From NCBI RefSeq assembly GCF_025464955.1, contig NZ_JAODNM010000096.1:59115-123114 (forward strand): DNA of 64,000 nucleotides. The letters are read 5' to 3'. The notes under the pieces are model-generated. The model worked only from the letters and a program-made list of their open reading frames with translations. It made no database searches and had not been told where the DNA came from. Each line of letters begins with the position of its first letter. The stretch's first letter is position 1. The position numbers and the translations under genes were made by a program. This document shows, piece after piece, positions 41,579 to 50,065 of the stretch. This stretch comes from Amycolatopsis sp. GTDB taxonomy: Bacteria; Actinomycetota; Actinomycetes; Mycobacteriales; Pseudonocardiaceae.

Positions 41579-41863
41579 TTGATCACCGCGATCGTGCTCA
41601 TCAACGCGGAGGCGAACCGCATCCCCGAAGCCGCTCAGGCGATCGCGGACATCGAGGGGGTCACCGAGGTCTACTCGTGCGCGGGCGACGTCGACCTGAT
41701 CGCGTCGGTCCATGTCGCGGCCCACGAGGACCTGGCGGACCTGATCCCGGCGAAGATCGGCAAGGTGCCCGGGGTGCTCAACACCGACACTCACATCGCC
41801 TTCCGCTCGTACTCCCGCGCCGACACCGACTCGGCCTTCGAACTCGGCATCGAAGGCGCTTAG
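41579..41863 (+). CDS. Lrp/AsnC ligand-binding (RAM) domain protein
   Basis: A 94-aa protein with only the RAM/AsnC_trans_reg fold (MITAIVLINAEANRIPEAAQAIADIEGVTEVYSCAGDVDLIASVHV) and no DNA-binding helix. Such standalone domains may bind amino acids and modulate Lrp-type regulators. TTG start with the strong RBS CAGGAGG. Downstream is the long inverted repeat element, then the convergent qcrB. Confidence 0.82.
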   Translation: MITAIVLINAEANRIPEAAQAIADIEGVTEVYSCAGDVDLIASVHVAAHEDLADLIPAKIGKVPGVLNTDTHIAFRSYSRADTDSAFELGIEGA

Positions 41864-41897
41864 CCGACCGGTCTCGGAAAACGTGGCTCTCGTGTCG

Positions 41898-42283
41898 TAT
41901 CCGTGGGTCCCCAGGGTGCTGATTGATGTGTGCTGGTGGCGTTTACAGCGGCAAGGACCGGGGCGAGTAGGGGCTCCCTCGCTGATCTGAGGGCCGGTCG
42001 TGTCGTGTCGGCGTGCGGTCACAAGCGCTGTCGGTAGCCGAGTGTGGGACTCGGCGCCGTGAACGTGGGACTCGCGAGCCGCGTCGGCGAGTCCCACACT
42101 CCGACTCGGCGAGTCCCACACTCAGGTCGACGAGTCCCACGTTCACCGACGGCCGACCACGCCACACCACACGACAGACCCTCAGATCCGGTCCACGGGC
42201 GCCCCGTCCGCCCCGGTCCCTGCCGCAGTAAAACGGAACCAGCCACTCCAATCAGCCCCTCAACCATCACGGACCCACGGATA
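41898..42283. repeat. Long imperfect inverted repeat element, family 4, copy 1
   Basis: Ends TATCCGTGGGTCC (41898-41910) and GGACCCACGGATA (42271-42283) are exact inverses. The arms stay similar inward (GCGTTTACAGCGGCAAGGACCGGGG against its mirrored partner; GATCTGAGGG) down to a centre of several GTGGGACTCG / CGAGTCCCAC units. It fills the gap between the convergent RAM gene and qcrB. A shorter relative lies at 49102-49394. No ORF is supported, so MITE-like or structural. Confidence 0.75.
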
Positions 42284-42300
42284 GAGCAGGAGAACCGAAA

Positions 42301-42352
42301 ACGTGAAGGCCCCCTTCACGGCGAATTACGCCGCGAAGGGGGCCCTTCACGT
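42301..42352. terminator. Hairpin downstream of qcrB
   Basis: ACGTGAAGG-CCCCCTTC pairs with GAAGGGGG-CCCTTCACGT with one bulged base, and the inner GGCG/CGCC extends the stem over AATTA. It lies 11 bp from the qcrB stop, between convergent genes. Likely the terminator of the qcr operon. Confidence 0.75.
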
Positions 42353-42362
42353 CCAGTCGAAC

Positions 42363-44033
42363 TTAGTGTCCGGTGGTGATTTCCTTGGGGGTGGCGCTTT
42401 CGTCTTCGGAGGCGTGGCCGTTCGAATGGCCATTCGAGTGGCCGTTGCCGCGGGCCCGCTCGAGTGCGACTGTCTCCTCGGCCGGGTCGGGCGACAGGAT
42501 GGAACCTGCGACGGGGTGACCGGCCGTGCCCAGCTTGTTCATCTTCTTCGGCACCGTGGCGCCCTGGTACTCCAGCGGAACCGGGTGACCGTGTCCGTCG
42601 ACGGGACCCAGCGGCTGGTGGACCTCGATGAACTCACCATGCGGAAGGCGCTTGATGATGCCCGTCTCCATACCGTGTTCCAGCACCTCGCGGTCGGCCC
42701 GCTGCAGGCCGATGCAGAGCCGGTAGGTGATGAAGTACGCCAGCGGCGGCACCACGAGCACGCCGATCCGGCCTGCCCAGGTGGTCGCGTTCAGCGAGAT
42801 GTCGAACTGGTCGGCGATGATGTCGTTGAACCCCGACAGCATGATGATCAGGAAGAACCCGAGCGCCATGGCACCGAGCGCGGTCCGCACCGGGACGTCG
42901 CGCGGACGCTGCAGCAGGTTGTGGTGTGCGGTGTCCTTCGACAACTTCCGCTCGATCCACGGGTACATCACCAGCAGCCCGATCAGCAGGGGCATCCCGA
43001 CCGCGCCGGGGAAGAACACCGCGGGAATCGTGTAGTTCCCGAGGTAGACCTCCCACGCGGGCCAGATTCGCAGCATGCCGTCGGCCCAGGCCATGTACCA
43101 GTCGGGCTGTGAACCCGCGGACACCTGAGACGGGTTGTACGGGCCGATATTCCAGATCGGGTTGATCTGGAACAGCCCCGACATCAGCGCGATGACCCCG
43201 ATGACCATGGCGAAGAACGCGCCGCCCTTGGCCGCGAACACCGGCATGATGCGCACGCCGACGACGTTGGTTTCCTTGCGCTTCACGCCCGGGAACTGCG
43301 TGTGCTTCTGGTACCAGACCAGCGCGAGGTGCGCGCCGATCAGGCCCAGCATGATGCCAGGGAGCAGCAGGATGTGGATCGTGTAGAGCCGCGGGATGAT
43401 CTCGGTGCCCGGGAACTCGCCGCCGAACAGCGCCCAGTGGATCCAGGTACCGATGACCGGCACCGACAGCACGATGCCGGACAGCGTCGCCCGGATACCG
43501 GTACCGGAGAGCAGGTCGTCCGGGAGCGAGTAACCGAAGAAGCCCTCGAACATGCCCAGCACCAGCAGGAGGCTGCCGATCACCCAGTTCGCCTCACGCG
43601 GCCGCCGGAAGGCGCCGGTGAAGAAGATCCGGAACATGTGCACCAGCATCGCGGCGACGAAGATCAGCGCGGCCCAGTGGTGCAGCTGCCGGACGAACAG
43701 GCCGCCGCGGACGTTGAACGAGATGTCCAGCGTGCTCGCGAACGCCTTGGACATCTCGATGCCCTGGAGGTTCGTGAAGCTGCCGTGGTAGACGACCTCG
43801 GTCATCGACGGGTCGAAGAACAACGTCAGGTAGACACCCGACAGCAGCAGGATGATGAAGCTGTAGAGCGCGATCTCACCCAGCAGGAAGGACCAGTGGG
43901 TCGGGAACACCTTGTTGATCTGGTGCCGCATGCCCTTGGCCAGGTGGTACCGCTGGTCAGCCCAGTTGGCCGCCGCCCCGGCCGCCTTCTCCGCGGGGTT
44001 CGTGCCCTTGGTGGGCGTGGTGAGTGAACTCAT
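42363..44033 (-). CDS. qcrB: Cytochrome bc1 complex cytochrome b subunit
   Basis: Membrane cytochrome b (556 aa) of the actinobacterial bcc-aa3 supercomplex. About 8-9 helices with the heme-ligand His pairs (VRQLHHWAALIFVAAMLVHMFRIF, and PRLYTIHILLLPGIMLGLIGAHLALVWYQKH) and the quinol-site PEWY equivalent (QPDWYMAWADG). A hydrophilic C-terminal extension of about 130 residues ends in a GNGHSNGHSNGH low-complexity tail. Overlaps qcrA by ATGA. Order ctaE-qcrC-qcrA-qcrB, as in mycobacteria. Confidence 0.95.
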   Translation of the reverse strand: MSSLTTPTKGTNPAEKAAGAAANWADQRYHLAKGMRHQINKVFPTHWSFLLGEIALYSFIILLLSGVYLTLFFDPSMTEVVYHGSFTNLQGIEMSKAFASTLDISFNVRGGLFVRQLHHWAALIFVAAMLVHMFRIFFTGAFRRPREANWVIGSLLLVLGMFEGFFGYSLPDDLLSGTGIRATLSGIVLSVPVIGTWIHWALFGGEFPGTEIIPRLYTIHILLLPGIMLGLIGAHLALVWYQKHTQFPGVKRKETNVVGVRIMPVFAAKGGAFFAMVIGVIALMSGLFQINPIWNIGPYNPSQVSAGSQPDWYMAWADGMLRIWPAWEVYLGNYTIPAVFFPGAVGMPLLIGLLVMYPWIERKLSKDTAHHNLLQRPRDVPVRTALGAMALGFFLIIMLSGFNDIIADQFDISLNATTWAGRIGVLVVPPLAYFITYRLCIGLQRADREVLEHGMETGIIKRLPHGEFIEVHQPLGPVDGHGHPVPLEYQGATVPKKMNKLGTAGHPVAGSILSPDPAEETVALERARGNGHSNGHSNGHASEDESATPKEITTGH

Positions 44034-45190
44034 GACTTACGCTCCCAGAAGGCCGGGCCGACAGCCTCGATGAAGTCGCCCCGAGCTATCAGATAGCCGT
44101 CCGCGTCCACAGTAATGGGTAATTGGGCCAATGGACGGGTCGCCGGACCGAAAATCGGCTTCGCGTAGTGCAACGCGTCGAACTGCGACTGGTGACACGG
44201 GCACAGGATCCGGTTGGTCCGCTGCTCGTACAGCGAGGTCGGGCAGCCGACGTGACTGCAGACCTTCGTGTACGCGTAGTAGTCGCCGAAGTTGAAGTCG
44301 GTCTGGTTCTCGCGCTTGACGACGCGTGCCGCGTCCGCCGGGCGAAGCCGGATGAGCATGACCGGGTTGTCCGACCGGACGAGTGCGGCGGCGAGCTTCT
44401 CGTGGTCGCCCGCTTCGGACTTGCGGTACGGGAAGACCGTTTCCATACCGCCCGCGTCGAGGTCCTCGACCTTGACCAGCGAGACCGGCAGGAGCTTGCC
44501 GTCCTCGTCTTCGAGCTTGCCGGTGTTGCGGCGCATGTACACCACTTCACCGGGGGACTGCGGCTGCCAGCCGGTGTGCCACAGCGAGTCCTGGTTGTTG
44601 GTGTCCTTCCACGGGTCCTTGATGAAGGACGCCAGCGGAAGCGCGGCGGTGGCGAGCCCGAGCATCCCGGCCCCGAGGCCGGCGCTGCGCTTGATCAGCG
44701 ACCGGCGGCCGATCGTCGTCCGGGTGCCGGCGTCGGCCAGCTCCGCGAGGATGGTCTGCCGGTCGATTTCCTTCGACCCCGCACCGGCGTTGTCGCCGCG
44801 CTCCTGGATCGCGGTCTCCGCCGGGATGAACTTTTTCGTGTACAGCAGCGCGCCGATGCCGAGGCCCAGGATCGCGATACCCAGCGTCACACCCAGGATC
44901 GGGGTGTACAGGCTGTACGCGAACGCCTTGGACGAGTCCGGCGTCTGGTACTGCCACGGCCACCAGATCATCGCGACGACGAAGGCCAGCCCGGCGATCC
45001 CGGAAATAAGGAACCACACCGCGACGAGCCGTTCGGCCCGCTTCTCCGCCCGGGTGCCCGGCACGGGCCAAGGCGTCGGGTAGTCGACCAGCTCGACGCC
45101 GTCGAGCGCATTACCCAGCGTGACCAGCTGGTCACGATTCATTTCGGCCAACTCCGCCTCAGTGGGCGAATTCGGCTCCTCGCCGCTCAT
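44030..45190 (-). CDS. qcrA: Rieske iron-sulfur subunit of the cytochrome bc1 complex
   Basis: A 386-aa protein with three N-terminal membrane helices typical of actinobacterial QcrA. A Tat-like RRSLIKR precedes the third helix. The C-terminal Rieske domain has 2Fe-2S ligands in CSHVGCPTSL and CPCHQSQFD. ATG 45190 is chosen because it overlaps the qcrC stop as ATGA. Transfers electrons from quinol to the diheme QcrC. Confidence 0.95.
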   Translation of the reverse strand: MSGEEPNSPTEAELAEMNRDQLVTLGNALDGVELVDYPTPWPVPGTRAEKRAERLVAVWFLISGIAGLAFVVAMIWWPWQYQTPDSSKAFAYSLYTPILGVTLGIAILGLGIGALLYTKKFIPAETAIQERGDNAGAGSKEIDRQTILAELADAGTRTTIGRRSLIKRSAGLGAGMLGLATAALPLASFIKDPWKDTNNQDSLWHTGWQPQSPGEVVYMRRNTGKLEDEDGKLLPVSLVKVEDLDAGGMETVFPYRKSEAGDHEKLAAALVRSDNPVMLIRLRPADAARVVKRENQTDFNFGDYYAYTKVCSHVGCPTSLYEQRTNRILCPCHQSQFDALHYAKPIFGPATRPLAQLPITVDADGYLIARGDFIEAVGPAFWERKS

Positions 45191-46005
45191 GCCTTCGATC
45201 CAATCCACAGCGTGACGCCGATGAGTGCGGCGATTCCGACGATAAAGGTGATCAGGCCCTCCGAAGCCGGGCCGACACCGCCGAGTCCGTTACCACCCGG
45301 GTTGTTGTTCCCGTCGGAAACCGACTTCACGTACGCGATGATGTCCTTCTTCTCTTCCGGGCTGAGCTGCCGGTCGGAGAACTTGGGCATGTTCTGCGGG
45401 CCGCTGAGCATCGCCGTGTAGATCTGCTCTTCGCTGGCCGGGTCCAGGTTCGGCGCGAACTTGCCGGCCGACAGCGCCCCGCCACGGCCGGTGAAGTTGT
45501 GGCACGAAGCGCAGTTGAGCCGGAACAGCTCGCCACCACGGGCGGAGTCGGTGCCGCGCAGCGCGGCACCGGTCTCGGTGGGCACCTGCGCGCCGCCGCC
45601 GTGCTGCTGGACGAACGCGCCGACGGCGTCGATCTCGTCCGGGGTCAGCTTCGGCGGTTTGCGCTCGGCCTGCGCCTCCTGGCGGGCGGCCGGCATCCGG
45701 CCGCTCGAGGTCTGGAAGTACACGGCAGCGTCGCCCACACCGATGAGGCTGGGACCGCGGTCCTGGACGCCTTCGAGGTTCGCGCCGTGGCAGGCGATGC
45801 AGGTGTTGTCGTAAATCTGCTCGCCCTTGCGCAGCAGCGCCGGGTCACCCTGCGCCTGCGCGGTCTGCGGCACCGGAGCGAACACGGCGTACGCCGCGCC
45901 CACGCCGACCAGTGCCACACCGAGTGCGAGCACGCCGGCGAACCGCCTGCGCAGCTTCGACCGCGCGCGGAAGCGACGCTCCGAGGATTTCTTGCTGGTG
46001 GTCAT
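45187..46005 (-). CDS. qcrC: Diheme cytochrome c subunit of the bc1 complex
   Basis: A 272-aa membrane-anchored diheme cytochrome. N-terminal signal/anchor helix (about 22-45), two class I domains with CIACH (69-73) and CASCH (165-169), and a C-terminal helix (about 248-268). It hands electrons directly to the aa3 oxidase, replacing soluble cytochrome c. ATG 46005 is chosen; the frame upstream is not conserved. Confidence 0.95.
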   Translation of the reverse strand: MTTSKKSSERRFRARSKLRRRFAGVLALGVALVGVGAAYAVFAPVPQTAQAQGDPALLRKGEQIYDNTCIACHGANLEGVQDRGPSLIGVGDAAVYFQTSSGRMPAARQEAQAERKPPKLTPDEIDAVGAFVQQHGGGAQVPTETGAALRGTDSARGGELFRLNCASCHNFTGRGGALSAGKFAPNLDPASEEQIYTAMLSGPQNMPKFSDRQLSPEEKKDIIAYVKSVSDGNNNPGGNGLGGVGPASEGLITFIVGIAALIGVTLWIGSKA

Positions 46006-46081
46006 CTCTGCGGCAACCCTTGCTGTCAGTTCGGGCCGATGTGGAAGGTGCCGGCTGGCTTGTGGTGGCCGGCCTGGAAAG

Positions 46082-46711
46082 TCAAGGAAGGAGGTAGATG
46101 ACCGAGAACAGGCCGATCCACACAACGTCGACGAAGTGCCAGTAGTACGAAACGACGATGGCCGACGTCGCCTGCGCCGGGCTGAACTTGCTCAACCGGG
46201 TACGGATCAGCAGGAAGATGAAGGCGACCAGCCCGCCGATGACGTGCAAACCGTGGAACCCGGTGGTCAGGTAGAAGACCGTCCCGAAGGCGCCGGACGG
46301 GATGGTGACACCCTCACCGATCAGGCTGCGGTACTCGTTGGCCTGGCCGAGGACGAACACAGTGCCCATCACCAACGTGACCAGGTACCAACGCCGCAGG
46401 AGGAAGACGTCGCCCTTTTCCGCGGCGAAGACACCCAACTGACAGGTCACCGAAGAGGCCACCAGGATGATCGTGTTGACGAGCGCGTAAGGCACGTCCA
46501 GATGGATCGGATCACCGGTCGACGCCAGAATCGGCGGCCAGGAGCCGGTCGAGTTCTGGGCCTTGACAGTGAAGTACATCGCGAACAGTCCAGCGAAGAA
46601 CATCAGCTCGCTGGACAGCCACACGATCGTGCCGACACTGACCATGTTCGGCCGGTTCAGCGAGTGCACCCGCTGACTGAGGGAGGGGGCTGCCGTTGTC
46701 ACGACTCGCAT
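46082..46711 (-). CDS. ctaE: Cytochrome c oxidase subunit III
   Basis: A 209-aa membrane subunit with five to six helices: VGTIVWLSSELMFFAGLFAMYF, ITLVASS-type helix, TTGFHGLHVIGGLVAFIFLL and VVSYYWHFVDVVWIGLFSVIYL. First gene of the ctaE-qcrCAB operon. ATG 46711 follows AGAGGA. The short gene at 46807 is divergent. Confidence 0.95.
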   Translation of the reverse strand: MRVVTTAAPSLSQRVHSLNRPNMVSVGTIVWLSSELMFFAGLFAMYFTVKAQNSTGSWPPILASTGDPIHLDVPYALVNTIILVASSVTCQLGVFAAEKGDVFLLRRWYLVTLVMGTVFVLGQANEYRSLIGEGVTIPSGAFGTVFYLTTGFHGLHVIGGLVAFIFLLIRTRLSKFSPAQATSAIVVSYYWHFVDVVWIGLFSVIYLLP

Positions 46712-46806
46712 TATGTCCTCTCGCGGCAGGATGCCGCCGTCCGGGTCCACGGCGCGTCGCACCCGGACTTGATCACACTGGGACCAAGCGAGAAGGAGGG
46801 CTACCG

Positions 46807-47238
46807 GTGAGTTTGGCCGATCGTGTTCGTGACCTGCTGAGAAAGCCCAAAGTGCCTGCTCTGGGCGTCGACGACGAAGGATTGGAGATCGTCGCGGAGG
46901 CGTTCGACGCCGTTGAAGCGGACTCTTCAGTGCTCGCGAGATCACCCGCTTGGGTAGCGGAAAACCCGGCCGTGCTGCGCCACCACCTCGCGCTGCCCGC
47001 CGATCGGATTCCCGACGCGGCCGCGATTTTGGCCCAGGACGGCTGGGAACTGCGTGAAGTGCGCGAAGTGGACGGACGCGTCGTCACGCACGCGCTGCGT
47101 GTACAGCGGCTGGACGCGCTGCACTGCGCCCAGGAACGCGCCAGGATGGCCGGGCTGGCCCAGCGTCTCGGCGGCGACTCGCTCGGCTGGGACGCGCTTC
47201 AACCCCTGCCCCTACGTGATGAAGGCCATGGCCGATAG
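46807..47238 (+). CDS. Conserved hypothetical protein
   Basis: A 143-aa soluble protein, mostly helical (SLADRVRDLLRKPKVPALGVDDEGLEIVAEAFDAVE), with a C-terminal segment (AAILAQDGWELREVREVDGRVVTHALRVQRLDALHCAQERARMAGLAQRL). No family recognised. GTG 46807 with strong GAAGGAGG. Divergent from ctaE, just upstream of the receiver-like gene and trpD. Confidence 0.7.
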   Translation: MSLADRVRDLLRKPKVPALGVDDEGLEIVAEAFDAVEADSSVLARSPAWVAENPAVLRHHLALPADRIPDAAAILAQDGWELREVREVDGRVVTHALRVQRLDALHCAQERARMAGLAQRLGGDSLGWDALQPLPLRDEGHGR

Positions 47239-47278
47239 CATCGGCATATCCACCCGTGACAAGCCGGAGGCGCACAAG

Positions 47279-47695
47279 ATGGGCGACGAGTCGCTGAGGA
47301 TCCTGGTGTTCAGCCACAAGCCGGGAGTACGGGAGTCGATCGTCAACGCGATCGGCCGCAAACCCGCCACCGACCTGGCCAAGGTGACCTTCGTCGAGGT
47401 CTCCGGGATCGCCGACGTGCTCTCCGAAATGGACGCCGGCACCGTCGATCTCGCCATCCTCGACGGGGAAGCGCAGCCGACCGGCGGCATCGGGCTGACC
47501 CGGCAGCTGAAAAACGAGATCACCGACTGCCCGCCGATCGTCGTCGCCGTCCGGCGCAAGGATGATCGCTGGCTCGCCACCTGGTCCCAGGCCGACGCCG
47601 TGCTGGTCCACCCGCTGGACCCGCTCACCGCCGCCGAGACCGTCGCCGGGGTGCTTCGCGCCCGGCGCGTCCCGGCGGTACCGACCAACGGCTGA
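47279..47695 (+). CDS. Receiver-like (pseudo response regulator) protein
   Basis: A 138-aa CheY-like alpha/beta protein: ILVFSHKPGVRESIVNAIG, DLAILDGEAQPTGGIGLTRQLK, PPIVVAVRRKDDRW, ADAVLVHPLDPLTAAETV. The phospho-acceptor Asp (AILDGE) is present, but the beta-1 acidic pair is missing (VFSHKPG), so ordinary Mg-dependent phosphorylation is doubtful. There is no output domain. ATG 47279 with CGGAGG 8 nt upstream. It ends 7 bp before trpD. Confidence 0.75.
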   Translation: MGDESLRILVFSHKPGVRESIVNAIGRKPATDLAKVTFVEVSGIADVLSEMDAGTVDLAILDGEAQPTGGIGLTRQLKNEITDCPPIVVAVRRKDDRWLATWSQADAVLVHPLDPLTAAETVAGVLRARRVPAVPTNG

Positions 47696-47702
47696 GCCGG
47701 CG

Positions 47703-48737
47703 ATGCCGAACAGCTGGCCGGCGCTGCTCAACCAGCTCATCGCCAGGACCGACCTGTCCGAAGAGGACACGGCGTGGGCGATGGACCAGATCATGTCCGG
47801 CGTGGCTACCCCAGCCCAGATCGGCGGGTTCGCCATCGGCCTGCGAGCCAAGGGCGAGACGGCGTCGGAGCTTTCCGGCATGGCCGCGATGATGCTCCGG
47901 CACGCGCGCCGGGTGCGCGTCGACGGGCGTGCGGTGGACGTCGTCGGCACCGGCGGCGACCACTCCAATTCGGTGAACATCTCGACCATGGCGTCGATCG
48001 TGGTCGCCGCGGCCGGGGCTCCCGTGGTCAAACACGGCAGCCGGTCGGCGTCTTCGCAGACGGGCGCCGCGGATGTGCTCGAAGCCCTCGGCATCGCGCT
48101 GGACCTGCCGCCTGACACCGTCGAGCGCTCGGTCGCGGAGGTCGGGATCGGCTTCTGCTTCGCGCCGCTCTTCCACCCCGCGCTGCGCCACGCCGGCGCC
48201 ACGCGCAGCCAGCTTGGCGTGCCGACGACGTTCAACCTGCTGGGCCCGTTGACCAACCCGGCTCAGCCGCCGGCGTCGCTGATCGGCTGCGCGTACCAGG
48301 ACAAGACCGAGGTACTGGCGGAAGTGTTCTCGCGCCGCGACGCGAGCGTCCTGCTCGTCCGCGGTGACGACGGACTCGACGAGCTCACCACGACGACCAC
48401 GTCGTCGGTCTGGGTGATTTCGGGCGGCGAGATCCGGCGGGAGACGTTCGATCCCTCCACACTGGACATTCCACTCGCGACGCCCGAACAGCTGCGGGGC
48501 GGAGAAGTCGGCTATAACGCCGAAGTCGTACGCCAGCTCGTCGGTGGAAAGATCGGACCCGTCCGTGACGCCGTCGTGCTCAACGCGGCAGGCGCACTGG
48601 CCGCGTTCAACGGCTTCACGGGCTCGCTGACCGAAGATCTGGCCGCCGGCATCCAGTCGGCCACCCAGGCCATCGACTCCGGCGCCGCGGCGAACCTGCT
48701 GACCCGGTGGGCGGAGTTCTCCGCCGCCGCGAAATGA
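47703..48737 (+). CDS. trpD: Anthranilate phosphoribosyltransferase
   Basis: Adds phosphoribose to anthranilate in tryptophan synthesis. 344 aa; PRPP motif DVVGTGGDHSNSVNIST, KHGSRSASSQTGAADVLEALG, FAPLFHPALRH, NLLGPLTNPA and LVVRGDDGLDE. No other trp gene is near, as in M. tuberculosis where trpD (Rv2192c) is also beside ctaE. The receiver-like gene just upstream may be co-transcribed. Confidence 0.94.
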   Translation: MPNSWPALLNQLIARTDLSEEDTAWAMDQIMSGVATPAQIGGFAIGLRAKGETASELSGMAAMMLRHARRVRVDGRAVDVVGTGGDHSNSVNISTMASIVVAAAGAPVVKHGSRSASSQTGAADVLEALGIALDLPPDTVERSVAEVGIGFCFAPLFHPALRHAGATRSQLGVPTTFNLLGPLTNPAQPPASLIGCAYQDKTEVLAEVFSRRDASVLLVRGDDGLDELTTTTTSSVWVISGGEIRRETFDPSTLDIPLATPEQLRGGEVGYNAEVVRQLVGGKIGPVRDAVVLNAAGALAAFNGFTGSLTEDLAAGIQSATQAIDSGAAANLLTRWAEFSAAAK

Positions 48738-48762
48738 CCCGACCCGAACGGAGCACAACCCC

Positions 48763-49059
48763 ATGGCACTGACCATCGTCGCGAAGATCAAGGCAAAGCC
48801 GGAAGGCGTCGACCAGCTGGTCACGGCCCTGAAGGCGGTCGCGATCCCCAGCCGCGAAGAGGCCGGTTGCGAGTCCTACCAGCTCTACCTCAACCCGGAC
48901 GACCCCACCGACCTGGTGATGGTCGAAACCTGGGCGGACAACGACGCGATCGCCACGCACAACAAGAGCCCGCACTTCCAGGCTCTGGTCGCCGACATGA
49001 CGCCCCTGCTCGCCGGCCCGCTGGACATCCAGATCCTCAAGCCCGCCAAGGACGCCTGA
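48763..49059 (+). CDS. Antibiotic biosynthesis monooxygenase (ABM) domain protein
   Basis: A 98-aa ferredoxin-like ABM/YgiN protein: ALTIVAKIKAKPEGVDQLVTALKAVAIPSREEAGCESYQLYLNPDDPTDLVMVETWADNDAIATHNKSPHFQ. Members oxidise quinols or small aromatics without cofactor or have unknown roles. RBS CGGAGC. 25 bp after trpD; possibly co-transcribed. No secondary-metabolite cluster is adjacent, so a redox-housekeeping role is more likely. Confidence 0.82.
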   Translation: MALTIVAKIKAKPEGVDQLVTALKAVAIPSREEAGCESYQLYLNPDDPTDLVMVETWADNDAIATHNKSPHFQALVADMTPLLAGPLDIQILKPAKDA

Positions 49060-49101
49060 CCCGTCCTCGCCCAAAAGGGCACTTTTGTGGCTCTTCGGTC
49101 G

Positions 49102-49394
49102 TGTGTGGGTGCTGGTTGCTGTGGACTGGCTGCGTTTTACCGCAGCAAGGGCCGGGTCGGTGTACGGCGAATGCCGGTGTCCGGAGCTGGGTGTGGGACA
49201 CGCCCTCTGACTGTGGGACTCACCCTCCCTGAACGTGGGACTCGCACAGCACATCGGCGAGTCCCACACTCCAGCCCGGCGAGTCCCACGTTCACACCGA
49301 CGAGTCCCACATTCACTGACAGCCGACCACACCCACTGACCTCAAGAACCTCACCAGCCACACCGACACCACCGAGGCGTCGCGGACCCACACA
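49102..49394. repeat. Long imperfect inverted repeat element, family 4, copy 2
   Basis: Ends TGTGTGGGT (49102-49110) and ACCCACACA (49386-49394) mirror each other. Left-arm text (GCGTTTTACCGCAGCAAGGGCCGGG) and the central GTGGGACTC / GAGTCCCAC units match the element at 41898-42283. It lies between the convergent ABM and ctaF genes. Together with the flanking palindromes it fills most of the 522-bp gap 49060-49581. Confidence 0.72.
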
Positions 49395-49408
49395 TACGAC
49401 ACAAGAAC

Positions 49409-49472
49409 CACTTTTGTACTTTTGCGCTCTGCTTGAGACTTCAACGAGGGCACAAAAGTACAAAAGTGCCCA
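49409..49472. repeat. GGGCACTTTTG element, family 2, second copy
   Basis: CACTTTTGTACTTTTG (49409-49424) and its inverse at 49453-49468 form perfect 16-bp arms around a 28-nt loop. Positions 49433-49472 match 18361-18400 over 40 nt with a few differences. A fragment (GGGCACTTTTGTGG) also lies at about 49077. Confidence 0.8.
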
Positions 49473-49480
49473 CGCGTCGC

Positions 49481-49504
49481 TCGCAAGTCGCCGTCGAGTT
49501 GCGG
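49481..49504. repeat. CGCAACTCG palindrome, family 1, copy d
   Basis: Arms TCGCAAGTCG / CGAGTTGCGG around CCGT. It follows the family 2 element by 8 bp, mirroring the order at 18301-18401. Confidence 0.88.
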
Positions 49505-49533
49505 TGCTGGCGGAGCCGGATGTGGGACGCGTT

Positions 49534-49567
49534 GAAGGGGATGTCCTGGAAGCAGGACATCCCCTTC
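49534..49567. terminator. Hairpin downstream of ctaF
   Basis: GAAGGGGATGTCCT and AGGACATCCCCTTC are perfect 14-bp arms with a 6-nt loop, 14 bp from the ctaF stop. Probable terminator of the ctaC/ctaF side. Confidence 0.8.
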
Positions 49568-49581
49568 AGCGCGGGTGAAAG

Positions 49582-50001
49582 CTATTCGTGGTTGGGGCCG
49601 GTGTGGTACTCGAACACCAGGCCACCGATGGTGATGAGCAACATGAACGCCGCGATGACCAGCATCCAGATGTGGAAGAACGCAAGCGACAGACCGATTG
49701 TGGCGGCCGAGGCGGCCAGGCCGATCGGCCAGTAGCTGCCGGGGCTGAAGAACCCGATCTCGCCGGAGCCATCGCTGACCTCGGCGTCTTCTCGGTCCTC
49801 CGGGCGGTCCTCGATCCGGCGGGCGACGAAGCGCAGGTAGCTACCGGCCAGCAGGGCCAGCCCACCGGTCAGGATCAACGCCACCAGGCCGACCGGCTCC
49901 ACGCCGTAGCCACTCCACAACCCGGTGGACACCCCGTAGATCGCCGCCGCAAGGAAGGCGAAGATGGTGACAATTTCGAAGATCCGCGCTTCGGTCTTCA
50001 T
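49582..50001 (-). CDS. ctaF: Actinobacterial cytochrome c oxidase subunit IV
   Basis: A 139-aa membrane protein with four helices (about 8-28, 36-56, 90-110 and 115-132) and a polar Arg/Glu/Asp loop (RRIEDRPEDREDAEVSDGSGE) between helices 2 and 3, as in CtaF/subunit IV of the bcc-aa3 supercomplex (Rv2199c). Downstream of ctaC on the same strand with a 64-bp gap. Confidence 0.9.
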   Translation of the reverse strand: MKTEARIFEIVTIFAFLAAAIYGVSTGLWSGYGVEPVGLVALILTGGLALLAGSYLRFVARRIEDRPEDREDAEVSDGSGEIGFFSPGSYWPIGLAASAATIGLSLAFFHIWMLVIAAFMLLITIGGLVFEYHTGPNHE

Positions 50002-50065
50002 GGACCTGTCCTCACTCCTGACTCATGCGCACTGAAGCTGCTTCGAACGGGCGGAGCCGTTCTGC

